Shown here piece after piece: positions 27,070 through 35,633 of a stretch of 35,633 nt of DNA. How positions within the stretch are numbered: position 1 is the stretch's first letter; every line of letters starts with the position of its first letter. The DNA lies in assembly GCA_019237135.1 (NCBI GenBank), contig JAFAHQ010000100.1:1-35633 (forward strand), read 5' to 3'. The notes beneath the pieces were generated by a model. That model was given only the letters and a program-made list of their open reading frames with translations. It was not told where the DNA came from and searched no databases. The DNA is from Alphaproteobacteria bacterium (GTDB lineage: Bacteria > Pseudomonadota > Alphaproteobacteria > ATCC43930 > CGMCC-115725). The translations under genes were made by a program, and so were the position numbers.

Positions 27070-28217
27070 GATGAGGTCATCCTATTTCCACTATTGCGCG
27101 CCCCTCCAGTCGACAGTGTTCTACCCATGCTTTTATACCAGTCAATCATTTTCGCCGTTAAACACAACGCAAGAACGCCGGCGACGTTGACAGCGAGCTG
27201 GGTTACGATCGTTGAGTTATACTCCGACAAGAGAAAATGACCGAGCGCCGATAACAAAATCCCAAAGCAAAAAACTTCCAACGATTGCTGACCACATCTG
27301 ATCAACGGCTTTGTCAGTGAAGAACTCAAGAATTTAGTGTCGGACGATATTAAAGTTGTGATGATAAACACCGCCGCAAAGAACGGCACGAGCCGGATCG
27401 GTGACAAATTGTTCTTGTTGATCGGCCACAGTTCCTTCAAGAATAGGCCGGGAAACGGATCCCAGATCCCGTGGATCGTCCAGCTGAGCTTTATGATAAG
27501 CCCGGCTGCGGCAATCGCGATTGCAATTAGCAACGGAGCGCTCGTGGAGCGCAGCCGTCGGCCGACCCAGGCCTCGCCGAGACCGAGTGCGGCTCCCGCG
27601 GCAAACAGGAATTGCCAAGCGAGGGGGTTGAAATACCACACATGGCCCTCCGGATAGGCCGGAACAGACACATCAGTGGCCTGCACTATGGCGTAGACGA
27701 GGAACGATGGGATCAGGACCAACAGCAGCTGTAGCCGCAATCCGAGCAGGATCGCCGGGAATATGACCAAAAGCAGGATGTAAAGGGGTAGGATATCGAG
27801 GAAGGTTGGCTGAAACTCGAGCAGGAGCGCCTTGACAATGGCGACGTGCGGCTCTTCGAGAAAGTCGGCAACCCGCATTTCGTCGTTGTACATCGGATTG
27901 TTGAAAGTCGTTACCGTATAAGAAACTTCAGCAATGAAGATCATAAACAGGAAGATATGGGCGACGTAGAGTTGCCATGCTCGGCGCAGAATCTGCGCAG
28001 TGGCGTAAAGTGCGCCCTGTGACGCGAGTGTCCGACCGTAGACAAGGGCGGCAGTATACCCTGAGATAAAGATGAAGACTTCCGCCGCATCATAGAACTG
28101 GAACGCCTGCAGTGTGAAATAGCTGAGAACGTTCTCTGGAATATGATCGATAAAAATGAAGATCAGAGCGAGGCCGCGAAAAAAGTCGAGGCGGAGATCG
28201 CGCGGCTGTGAAGGCAC
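27066..28217 (-). CDS. OpgC-family membrane acyltransferase
   Basis: RDLRLDFFRGLALIFIFIDHIPENVLSYFTLQAFQFYDAAEVFIFISGYTAALVYGR; multiple TM segments; GTG start. Confidence 0.92.
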   Translation of the reverse strand: MPSQPRDLRLDFFRGLALIFIFIDHIPENVLSYFTLQAFQFYDAAEVFIFISGYTAALVYGRTLASQGALYATAQILRRAWQLYVAHIFLFMIFIAEVSYTVTTFNNPMYNDEMRVADFLEEPHVAIVKALLLEFQPTFLDILPLYILLLVIFPAILLGLRLQLLLVLIPSFLVYAIVQATDVSVPAYPEGHVWYFNPLAWQFLFAAGAALGLGEAWVGRRLRSTSAPLLIAIAIAAAGLIIKLSWTIHGIWDPFPGLFLKELWPINKNNLSPIRLVPFFAAVFIITTLISSDTKFLSSSLTKPLIRCGQQSLEVFCFGILLSALGHFLLSEYNSTIVTQLAVNVAGVLALCLTAKMIDWYKSMGRTLSTGGARNSGNRMTSS

Positions 28218-28550
28218 GGCTGGGCCCTCGAACTTGACCGACGATAGGGCATCGCGACGCGGCTACCGTAACAGAAGACGCGCCGATCGTCGACCCGCGG
28301 GGCGCTCATGGGCGCGGTCGGTTTACTCGCCCGACAGTCAGCCACGCGCGCAGCTCTCTGACCGGCTGTTTGTCGGTCCACACTCCTTGATCCACCCCGC
28401 AGACGCAATCGATTAATTTGCAGGCAAACCGCCGTTATCCTGGCCAGTCTGAACGAGAGGGCAAAATTCGCTTGCTCTATCCTCGCGAAGCTGATACGTT
28501 TTGATACACACAGTTACACGGCAGGTAAGAACCTTGACCTGACCTTGCCG

Positions 28551-28575
28551 AAAGAGCCGGCTTTGCCGGCTCTTT
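28551..28575 (-). terminator. Intrinsic (possibly bidirectional) terminator hairpin after scoB
   Basis: AAAGAGCCGGC-TTT-GCCGGCTCTTT perfect 11-bp stem, 3-nt loop, flanked by T-rich/A-rich ends. Confidence 0.75.
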
Positions 28576-28582
28576 TATTCTC

Positions 28583-29224
28583 TCAGGCGAGACCAGAGCG
28601 CACGGCGAAAGATGCCTCGGTCTTCTGTCGTATCTCCTCGAGTGCCACATTGGGCGCCCGCTCCGTCAGTGTCATTCCTCCCCGATCGATCGTGAAGACG
28701 CCTAGATCGGTGATCACCGTGTCGACCACGCCCTTGCCAGTCAGAGGTAAAGTGCAGCGTCGTAGCAGTTTTGGTTCATTGCGTGCGCTATGCTCCATCA
28801 GCACGATGACCCGCTTCACGCCGGCGACGAGATCCATGGCCCCGCCCATGCCCTTGACCATCCGACCTGGGATCATCCAGTTTGCGAGATCACCGTTCTC
28901 GGCCACTTGCATGGCTCCGAGAATCGAAACGTCAATATGTCCTCCACGGATCATCCCAAAGGATTGCGCGCTGTCGAAATAGCTCGTCGTCGGCAACTCC
29001 GTGATCGTCTGCTTGCCGGCATTGATTAGGTCCGGATCCTCTTCCCCTTCGAATGGGAAGGGGCCCATACCGAGCATGCCATTCTCACTCTGCAGCTGAA
29101 CGGTAATGCCTGAAGGGATAAAGTTCGACACAAGGGTGGGGATGCCGATGCCGAGATTGACATAGAAGCCGTCCCTCAGTTCTGCCGCGGCACGGCGGGC
29201 CATCTCATCGCGTGACCAGGACAT
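28583..29224 (-). CDS. scoB: 3-oxoacid (succinyl-CoA:acetoacetate) CoA-transferase subunit B
   Basis: GFYVNLGIGIPTLVSNFIP, QSENGMLGMGPFP (catalytic Glu), GGHIDVSILGAMQV. Confidence 0.94.
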   Translation of the reverse strand: MSWSRDEMARRAAAELRDGFYVNLGIGIPTLVSNFIPSGITVQLQSENGMLGMGPFPFEGEEDPDLINAGKQTITELPTTSYFDSAQSFGMIRGGHIDVSILGAMQVAENGDLANWMIPGRMVKGMGGAMDLVAGVKRVIVLMEHSARNEPKLLRRCTLPLTGKGVVDTVITDLGVFTIDRGGMTLTERAPNVALEEIRQKTEASFAVRSGLA

Positions 29225-29252
29225 GTTGCTCGCTCCTGTTTACTTGACCGCC

Positions 29253-29957
29253 TCAATTGCCACGCTTGCGCACCGTGCGCTGCTCAATGCGCTTTTCAAG
29301 GGGTGTCGCATGTATGATCCGGTCGACAAAGATACCTGGCGTGTGGATGTGATCGGGATCGATAGCCCCTGGTTCGACGAGATGTTCGACCTCCGCGACT
29401 GTCACGCGCCCGGCGGTTGCCATCACCGGATTGAAGTTGCGCGCGGTCTTGCGGTAGACGAGATTGCCTTCGCGATCAGCCTTCCAGGCGTGGATGACCG
29501 CGAGATCGGCGACGAGGCCGCGCTCCATCACATAGCTCTCCGTGTCGAACTCGCGGATTTCCTTGCCTTCCGCGACCGATGTCCCCACACCCGTCTTGGT
29601 AAAGAACGCCGGTATTCCGGCTCCGCCGGCACGGATCCGCTCCGCCAGCGTCCCCTGCGGATTGAACTCGATCTCCAGTTCTCCCTTAAGATAAAGGTCG
29701 GCGAAAAGTTGGTTCTCTCCTACATAAGATGAGACCATCTTTCGAATTTGTCGGCTTTCGAGCAGCAATCCGAGCCCCGCACCGTCGATGCCGGCATTGT
29801 TCGAGATCATGGTCAGCCCGGTCACACCGGAGTCTCTGATCGCTGCGACCAGTATCTCCGGTATACCGCAAAGGCCGAACCCTCCCGACATAATTGTCAT
29901 GCCGTCCCGCAAGAGACCGGCGAGGGCAGCATGAGCATCGGGGTAGACTTTATTCAT
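29253..29957 (-). CDS. scoA: 3-oxoacid (succinyl-CoA:acetoacetate) CoA-transferase subunit A
   Basis: MNKVYPDAHAALAGLLRDGMTIMSGGFGLCGIPE, SNNAG, NPQGTLAERIRAGGAGIPAFFTKTGVGT. Confidence 0.95.
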   Translation of the reverse strand: MNKVYPDAHAALAGLLRDGMTIMSGGFGLCGIPEILVAAIRDSGVTGLTMISNNAGIDGAGLGLLLESRQIRKMVSSYVGENQLFADLYLKGELEIEFNPQGTLAERIRAGGAGIPAFFTKTGVGTSVAEGKEIREFDTESYVMERGLVADLAVIHAWKADREGNLVYRKTARNFNPVMATAGRVTVAEVEHLVEPGAIDPDHIHTPGIFVDRIIHATPLEKRIEQRTVRKRGN

Positions 29958-30987
29958 CAAGCGCTCCTCCGCTAACCCGAAAGAGCGAGCATACTCTCGC
30001 ACCGCCAAACTCCGCCATCCTATCGCAGTGTATCCGGCGCGCCGTGGGTAGAGATTCGGCTAGCCAGCTTTGAGCCGGAAACGCATGGCGTCGCCGTCGA
30101 TCGTGACGTTGCCGGGCGGTTTTGGGTTTGAGATGGCTCACCGTGCTCATCAAGCTGCGCATATCGCGGAGATCGCAATTGGGAACCGGCTGCGGCAGCT
30201 CGACGACGCGGTGGAGCAGCCGTGTGCGGCGGAGCAGGCCAGCCCTGCTGGTGCGCCGCAGCTTGTCTAACAGAGTAATTCAGGAATGCAGCATATCTTA
30301 GACAACGATAAGGCCATTTATAGGAATAACCGATTGTTCGTACAGGTCATCCTGACCGGCCCTTCCGCTCGGGGTCGTGGCGATTGTTCTGTCCTGTTCG
30401 TGCGGGGCACGCCCGGGTCTCATTTTGAGACCTCTCACGGAGCCAAGGCGGGTTCGCCGGCCGGGTGAAGCATAATCGAATTGGCAACACGGCGGTGACA
30501 TCGACAGGAAAGGCGAATGAGCCTGCCGCGCACGTGGGCGCGTCCACTTATAAACTTGCAATTCTTTTTATGACATTATATGATAATTGTGATGCCCGCG
30601 AGCAGGTCGCAGCATAGGTGATGCGATGCGATTTATGTGCCGGAAACGGCGTCGGGCGACCCCGTTCAAAAGGTACGGGACGTCTGCCCGCGGCGTCGTC
30701 TCCGTTGCAACCCAACTGAGAGAAGACCTGAAATTCGCGTGCAAAAGCAGGCGCTAAAGAAGCTAGGAGTCAATGCGCGATTGTATCTTCAGCTTGGCCC
30801 CATACAGCACCGAACAGCGGCCTTGGCCGCGTACGCGCGCTCGGGGACTGATCGCCACCACTGAGCCGATCCGCCGCGCGTTGCTCTGGCTCGGGACGGC
30901 TTGGGCACGCGTGGGGATAGTGAGGCCACCCGCCAGTCGTGAGATGCCGCCAACAATTCCGGAATCTTGCCTCGGATAATAATTTTT

Positions 30988-31015
30988 TTGACAAAACTTA
31001 TATTCCTTTTATAGT
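30988..31015 (+). promoter_or_regulatory. Strong sigma70-like promoter candidate in gene-poor region
   Basis: TTGACA - 16 nt AT-rich spacer - TATAGT inside a conspicuously AT-rich patch. Confidence 0.45.
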
Positions 31016-31703
31016 AAGGAAATCTCGCAATTGTCATGCGAAAAGGAGTCTGCAACCGGTCTCGCGACTAAGCGCCAGCACGAGTGACCGGGCAAGCTTC
31101 CGGGTTTCGATTGCCGGTATGTCGCCCGCGCATTACCAACGGGTCTAGGCGCGGAACGATTTGCACCCAAGTTCTTGCTAAGACTGATCGCCCCTATTTG
31201 GGTTATGTATAGAGGTCGTCCGTATGACTCAACTATTTGGTCCCGCATCGCGACAGCAGGGCCTCCATGCGTCGAGATCGGCCGGGTGCATGTGTGACGC
31301 GCCAGCCACTAAGGACGGCCAGTGTCACGGCGGTCTCTGCATCCGGACTACGCCGGCCGCTGCGGCGGAACGCCGCGGAAATGCTCCTTGAAGCGCGGCT
31401 AATAGGACAGTCAGGAAACTGCCCCAAACCGCAATGGCCAGCGTTAACTTATATTTTCATTGGGATTTTCCAAAATTTAATATATGATGGGCGGTAATGA
31501 GCCGGTTGCCACAATATGTTGTTGGTTCTCGTGAGGGGAAGATGGCTCAGCAAAGGGCGATCCGCAGCGATAACGGTAGGCCGCGGCGTCGCAGATATCC
31601 GCACTCTCGCCACAAAGTGTTGTTACAAACTCGGCGGCGGAGAACATCAGATGTTGGCGCGTGACTGTCCGAGAATGCGTCGTGAGCTTGGCAGGAGGCT
31701 TGC

Positions 31704-31823
31704 ATGACTCGGGAAATCGTAGGTTGCTTTAGCGTCTGCGTGCGTAACAAGAATGCACCAAGATTTACAACTGATTACAGAGAACTGATGAAACGTCTGC
31801 CGGAGCTCGCCGTTGTATCTTAG
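31704..31823 (+). CDS. Putative 39-aa small protein upstream of prkA
   Basis: AGGAGG at 31693-31698 then ATG; MTREIVGCFSVCVRNKNAPRFTTDYRELMKRLPELAVVS; stop 40 nt before prkA. Confidence 0.35.
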   Translation: MTREIVGCFSVCVRNKNAPRFTTDYRELMKRLPELAVVS

Positions 31824-31863
31824 GGTAGCGCGAGTTGAGAGCGGGCAGCGGTTGAGGTGAGAG

Positions 31864-33810
31864 ATGAAATTTGACGATGGGATCTTCGGACTCTATTCGC
31901 GGTTGTATGAGAACCGACGAGAGGTCGAACTCTCGCTCGAGGATTACCTCGGCAAATGCTCCGACGATCCGGCCTACTATGCCGGTGCAGCCGAACGGAT
32001 GTTGCGCGCCATCGGCGAGCCGGTAATGGTCGATACGAGCCAGGAGCCGCGCCTCGGCCGTATCTTCATGAACCGCACTATCAAGGTTTACCCCGAGTTC
32101 TCTGACTTCTACGGCATGGAGGAGACGATCGAGCGAATCGTCGGCTTCTTTAGGCACGCCGCACAGGGGCTGGAGGAGCGCAAGCAGATCATCTATCTGT
32201 TGGGCCCGGTAGGCGGCGGCAAGTCCTCGCTCGCCGAACGCCTGAAGCAGTTAATGGAGAAGGAGCCGGTGTATGTTTTGAAGGCGGGTAACGAGATCAG
32301 CCCTGTCTTCGAAAGCCCGCTTGGCCTGTTCGATCCGGTGATGCTCGGGCCTGAACTCGAGAAGAGTTACGGGATCCCAATACGGCGGCTGACCGGCACA
32401 ATCTCGCCTTGGGCCGTCAAACGGCTCGAGGAGTTCGGTGGTGATATCACCAAGTTCACTGTTGTGCGCCTGCAGCCCTCGCGGCTGAAGCAGATCTGCA
32501 TCGCCAAGACCGAACCGGGCGATGAGAACAACCAGGACGTGTCGAGCCTTGTCGGTAAGGTCGACATCCGCAAGCTCGAGTTTTTCAGCCAGAACGACCC
32601 CGACGCCTACTCCTATTCCGGCGGCCTGAACCGCACGACGCAGGGGCTTATGGAATTCGTCGAGATGTTCAAGGCGCCGATCAAGATGTTGCATCCGCTG
32701 CTGACGGCGACCCAGGAAGGCAATTATGTTGGCTCCGAGAACATCGGCGGCATTCCCTACCAGGGCATCGTTCTTGCGCATTCAAACGAGGCTGAATGGC
32801 AGTCCTTTAAGAACAATCGTAATAACGAGGCCTTTATCGATCGAATTTCCGTTATCAAAGTACCCTACTGTCTGCGCTCGACCGAAGAGCGAAAGATCTA
32901 TGAGAAACTACTGGCGAACAGTGAGTTGGCAAACGCGTCGTGCGCACCGTCCACCCTCGACATACTCGCGCGCTTTAGTACACTTTCACGAGTGAAGCCG
33001 CATGAGAACTCGAATTTGTATTCCAAGATGCGAGTGTATGACGGTGAAAGCCTAAAGGATACTGATCCTCGCGCGAAATCCGTCCAGGAATACCGGGACG
33101 CGGCGGGGGTCGACGAGGGAATGGACGGCATCTCCACTCGCTTCGCCTTTAAGGTTTTGTCGAGCACCTTCAATTTCGATACGCAGGAGGTCGCGGCTGA
33201 TCCGGTTCATCTGATGTACGTGCTCGAGCAGGCGATCTGGCGCGAGCAATTTCCCGACGACGCCGAGAAAAAGTATCTGAATTTCATCAAGGCTGAGCTC
33301 GCGCCGCGTTACGCCGAGTTCATCGGGCACGAGATTCAGAAGGCCTATCTCGAATCATATTCCGACTATGGGCAAAACCTGTTCGACCGGTATGTCGCTT
33401 ATGCCGACGCATGGATCGAGGACTCCGACTACAAGGATCCGGACACCGGGCAGCTGATGAATCGCGAGCTGTTGAACCAAGAGCTGTCCAAGATCGAAAA
33501 GCCCGCGGGGATCGCCAACCCGAAGGACTTCCGAAATGAGGTCGTCAAGTTCGCCTTGCGGGCACGCGCCAACAACGCGGGGAAAAACCCGTCCTGGACC
33601 TCGTACGAGAAGTTGCGCGAGGTGATCGAGCGACGCATGTTCTCGCAGGTCGAGGATCTCCTGCCGGTTATCAGCTTTGGTTCCAAGAAGGATTCCGAGA
33701 CCGAGAAAAAGCACGCCGATTTTCTCGAGCGCATGGTGGCACGCGGCTACACCGAGCGTCAGGTCCGCCGCCTCGTCGAGTGGTACATGCGTGTGAACAA
33801 GGCTGGGTAG
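31864..33810 (+). CDS. prkA: PrkA family serine protein kinase
   Basis: Walker A LLGPVGGGKSSLAERLK; FDDGIFGLYSRLYENRREVELSLEDYL; GLMEFVEMFKAPIKMLHPLLTATQEGNY. Confidence 0.97.
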   Translation: MKFDDGIFGLYSRLYENRREVELSLEDYLGKCSDDPAYYAGAAERMLRAIGEPVMVDTSQEPRLGRIFMNRTIKVYPEFSDFYGMEETIERIVGFFRHAAQGLEERKQIIYLLGPVGGGKSSLAERLKQLMEKEPVYVLKAGNEISPVFESPLGLFDPVMLGPELEKSYGIPIRRLTGTISPWAVKRLEEFGGDITKFTVVRLQPSRLKQICIAKTEPGDENNQDVSSLVGKVDIRKLEFFSQNDPDAYSYSGGLNRTTQGLMEFVEMFKAPIKMLHPLLTATQEGNYVGSENIGGIPYQGIVLAHSNEAEWQSFKNNRNNEAFIDRISVIKVPYCLRSTEERKIYEKLLANSELANASCAPSTLDILARFSTLSRVKPHENSNLYSKMRVYDGESLKDTDPRAKSVQEYRDAAGVDEGMDGISTRFAFKVLSSTFNFDTQEVAADPVHLMYVLEQAIWREQFPDDAEKKYLNFIKAELAPRYAEFIGHEIQKAYLESYSDYGQNLFDRYVAYADAWIEDSDYKDPDTGQLMNRELLNQELSKIEKPAGIANPKDFRNEVVKFALRARANNAGKNPSWTSYEKLREVIERRMFSQVEDLLPVISFGSKKDSETEKKHADFLERMVARGYTERQVRRLVEWYMRVNKAG

Positions 33811-33845
33811 GCGGGCAAGGCACCCATCCGGCCTGGAGGACGGCC

Positions 33846-35135
33846 ATGAACATCGTCGACCGCCGACCCAACCCCAAGGGCAAGAGCCTCAGCAATCGGC
33901 AACGCTTCCTGGGTCGCGCCCGGGCGGAAGTCAAAGCGGCGGTCCAAGAAGCGCTGCGCAAACGCAAGGTGGCCGATGTCGGGCAGGCGGAGAAGGTGGC
34001 AATCCCGACCCGTGGCATTTCCGAGCCGATCTTTCACCATAGCCGACGTACCGGCCGCACCGAGCATGTCGTTCCGGGCAATAAGGAGTATCTCAGGGGC
34101 GACGAGATTCCGCGACCAAACGGCGGCGAGGGGCGTGGCGGCTCGCAGGCGAGCCCGGACGGATCGGGCGAGGATGCATTTGAGTTCACTCTTTCCAAAG
34201 AAGAGTTCCTCGACATGTTCTTCGAGGATCTCGAGCTGCCCGATCTCGTGAAAAAGAGTCTCAAGGAGACATTCGCGGTCGATCTGCAGCGCGCCGGCTA
34301 TACCGTCACTGGCAGCCCGGCCAATCTCAGCGTGCGCCGTACCATGCGCAACAGCTTGGCGCGACGCATTTCGTTGCGGCGACCAAAGCAATGGGAACTC
34401 GAAGCGATCCGTGAGGCGATCGAGAACGCCCGCGCCCGCGGCGCCGACGGGGAGGTCGACAGGCTCATTCGCGAACTCGAACGGCTAGAGCACCGCAGCA
34501 AGATAATTCCCTACATCGACCCGCTCGATGTTCGCTACAACCGGTTCGAGCGTGTACCCCGCCCGAATACCGAAGCGGTCATGTTCTGCCTAATGGACGT
34601 GTCGGGATCGATGACCGAGGCGATGAAGGATCTCGCCAAGAGGTTTTTCATGCTTTTGCACGTCTTTCTGATCCGGCGCTACCGGCAAGTCGATATCGTC
34701 TTCATCCGTCATACGAGCACGGCGGAGGAGGTCGATGAGGAGACTTTTTTCTACAGTCGAGAGACCGGCGGCACCGTGGTTTCGACCGCGCTTGAGAAGA
34801 TGCTGGAGATCGCGCGGGCGCGTTACTCTACGGACCGGTGGAACATCTACGCCGCACAGGCCTCCGACGGTGACAATTACGGGGCAGACAGCGGCCGTTG
34901 CGTGGCACTGCTTGGCGGAGAAGTGCTTCCTCTCTGTCAATACTTCGCGTATGTCGAGGTTGGCGACGGCATGGGAGGTAGTCTGTCGGGTCTGTCGCGC
35001 GACAGCGACCTATGGCGAGCCTACAGCGAGGTCGCGCCCGCACATCCGCACTTCGCGATGCGCCGCGTCGGCGACCCCTCGCAAATTTTCTCGGTCTTCC
35101 ACGAACTGTTTGCAAAAGGGGGCGTTCGTGCCTGA
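33846..35135 (+). CDS. YeaH/YhbH family (DUF444) VWA-like protein
   Basis: MNIVDRRPNPKGKSLSNRQRFLGRARAEVK, MIDAS-like MDVSGSMTEAMKDLAKRFF. Confidence 0.96.
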   Translation: MNIVDRRPNPKGKSLSNRQRFLGRARAEVKAAVQEALRKRKVADVGQAEKVAIPTRGISEPIFHHSRRTGRTEHVVPGNKEYLRGDEIPRPNGGEGRGGSQASPDGSGEDAFEFTLSKEEFLDMFFEDLELPDLVKKSLKETFAVDLQRAGYTVTGSPANLSVRRTMRNSLARRISLRRPKQWELEAIREAIENARARGADGEVDRLIRELERLEHRSKIIPYIDPLDVRYNRFERVPRPNTEAVMFCLMDVSGSMTEAMKDLAKRFFMLLHVFLIRRYRQVDIVFIRHTSTAEEVDEETFFYSRETGGTVVSTALEKMLEIARARYSTDRWNIYAAQASDGDNYGADSGRCVALLGGEVLPLCQYFAYVEVGDGMGGSLSGLSRDSDLWRAYSEVAPAHPHFAMRRVGDPSQIFSVFHELFAKGGVRA

Positions 35136-35633
35136 CACACTCTCGGCAGAGGCGGTACGGCTCGAGGCCTCGGCCCCTCTATACACCGGCCCAAACTGGG
35201 ATTTCGCCGCACTGCGCAGAGTTTACGATGCGGTTGAGCGGATCGCGCTGGATGACCTCGGGCTCGACGTCTATCCCGTCCAGATCGAGGTGATCACCTC
35301 CGAGCAGATGCTCGACGCTTACGCGTCGATCGGTCTGCCGCTGATGTATCGGCATTGGAGCTTCGGCAAGCGCTTCGCGCGCGAGGAAGCGCTTTATCGC
35401 CACGGCCTCCAAGGCTTGGCCTACGAGATCGTCATCAACTCGAGCCCCTGCATCAGCTACATCATGGAAGAGAACTCCATGATGATGCAGTCGCTGGTCA
35501 TCGCGCACGCGGCCTTCGGCCACAACCACTTCTTCAAGAACAACTACCTGTTCAAGCAGTGGACGGACGCAGACGGCATCCTCGACTACCTCACCTTCGC
35601 GCGCGATTTCGTGGCGCGCTGCGAGGATTCGCA
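35128..35633 (+). CDS. SpoVR family protein (truncated by window end)
   Basis: GTG start overlapping the YeaH stop; GPNWDFAALRRVYDAVERIALDDLGLDVYPVQIEVITSEQMLDAY...GLPLMYRHWSFGKRF...YEIVINSSPCISYIMEENSMMMQSLVIAHAAFGHNHFFKNNYLF. Confidence 0.97.
   Translation, partial: MPDTLSAEAVRLEASAPLYTGPNWDFAALRRVYDAVERIALDDLGLDVYPVQIEVITSEQMLDAYASIGLPLMYRHWSFGKRFAREEALYRHGLQGLAYEIVINSSPCISYIMEENSMMMQSLVIAHAAFGHNHFFKNNYLFKQWTDADGILDYLTFARDFVARCEDS

Overview
GC-rich, gene-dense window, probably alphaproteobacterial (inferred from gene content and codon use). Left to right: (1) minus-strand operon of a two-subunit aconitase-X-type dehydratase plus a CaiB/BaiF CoA-transferase; (2) arsC-like reductase (+) and a uronate-dehydrogenase-like SDR (-); (3) an exosortase-A (XrtA/PEP-CTERM) exopolysaccharide locus from ~4.9 to 19.2 kb (export protein, chain-length determinant, tyrosine autokinase, outer-membrane protein, ATPase, deacetylase, FemAB, XrtA-EpsI fusion, second deacetylase, glycosyltransferase, amidotransferase), ending beside tRNA-Arg(CCU); (4) GH1 beta-glucosidase and HhH-GPD DNA glycosylase; (5) a frameshifted DUF1499-like gene; (6) rhomboid protease and thiO-thiS-thiG with a TPP riboswitch that runs into the thiO start; (7) a translationally coupled OpgC-acyltransferase / two-SGNH operon in which the middle SGNH protein appears to have lost catalytic residues; (8) scoA-scoB with a terminator hairpin; (9) a ~1.85 kb region with little or no convincing coding; (10) the prkA-yeaH-spoVR operon, truncated at the window edge. 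The items most worth follow-up are the OpgC/SGNH/pseudo-SGNH module, the TPP riboswitch with a missing canonical thiO start, the DUF1499 frameshift, and unannotated small ORFs upstream of prkA. All family calls come from reading motifs; no database search was run.
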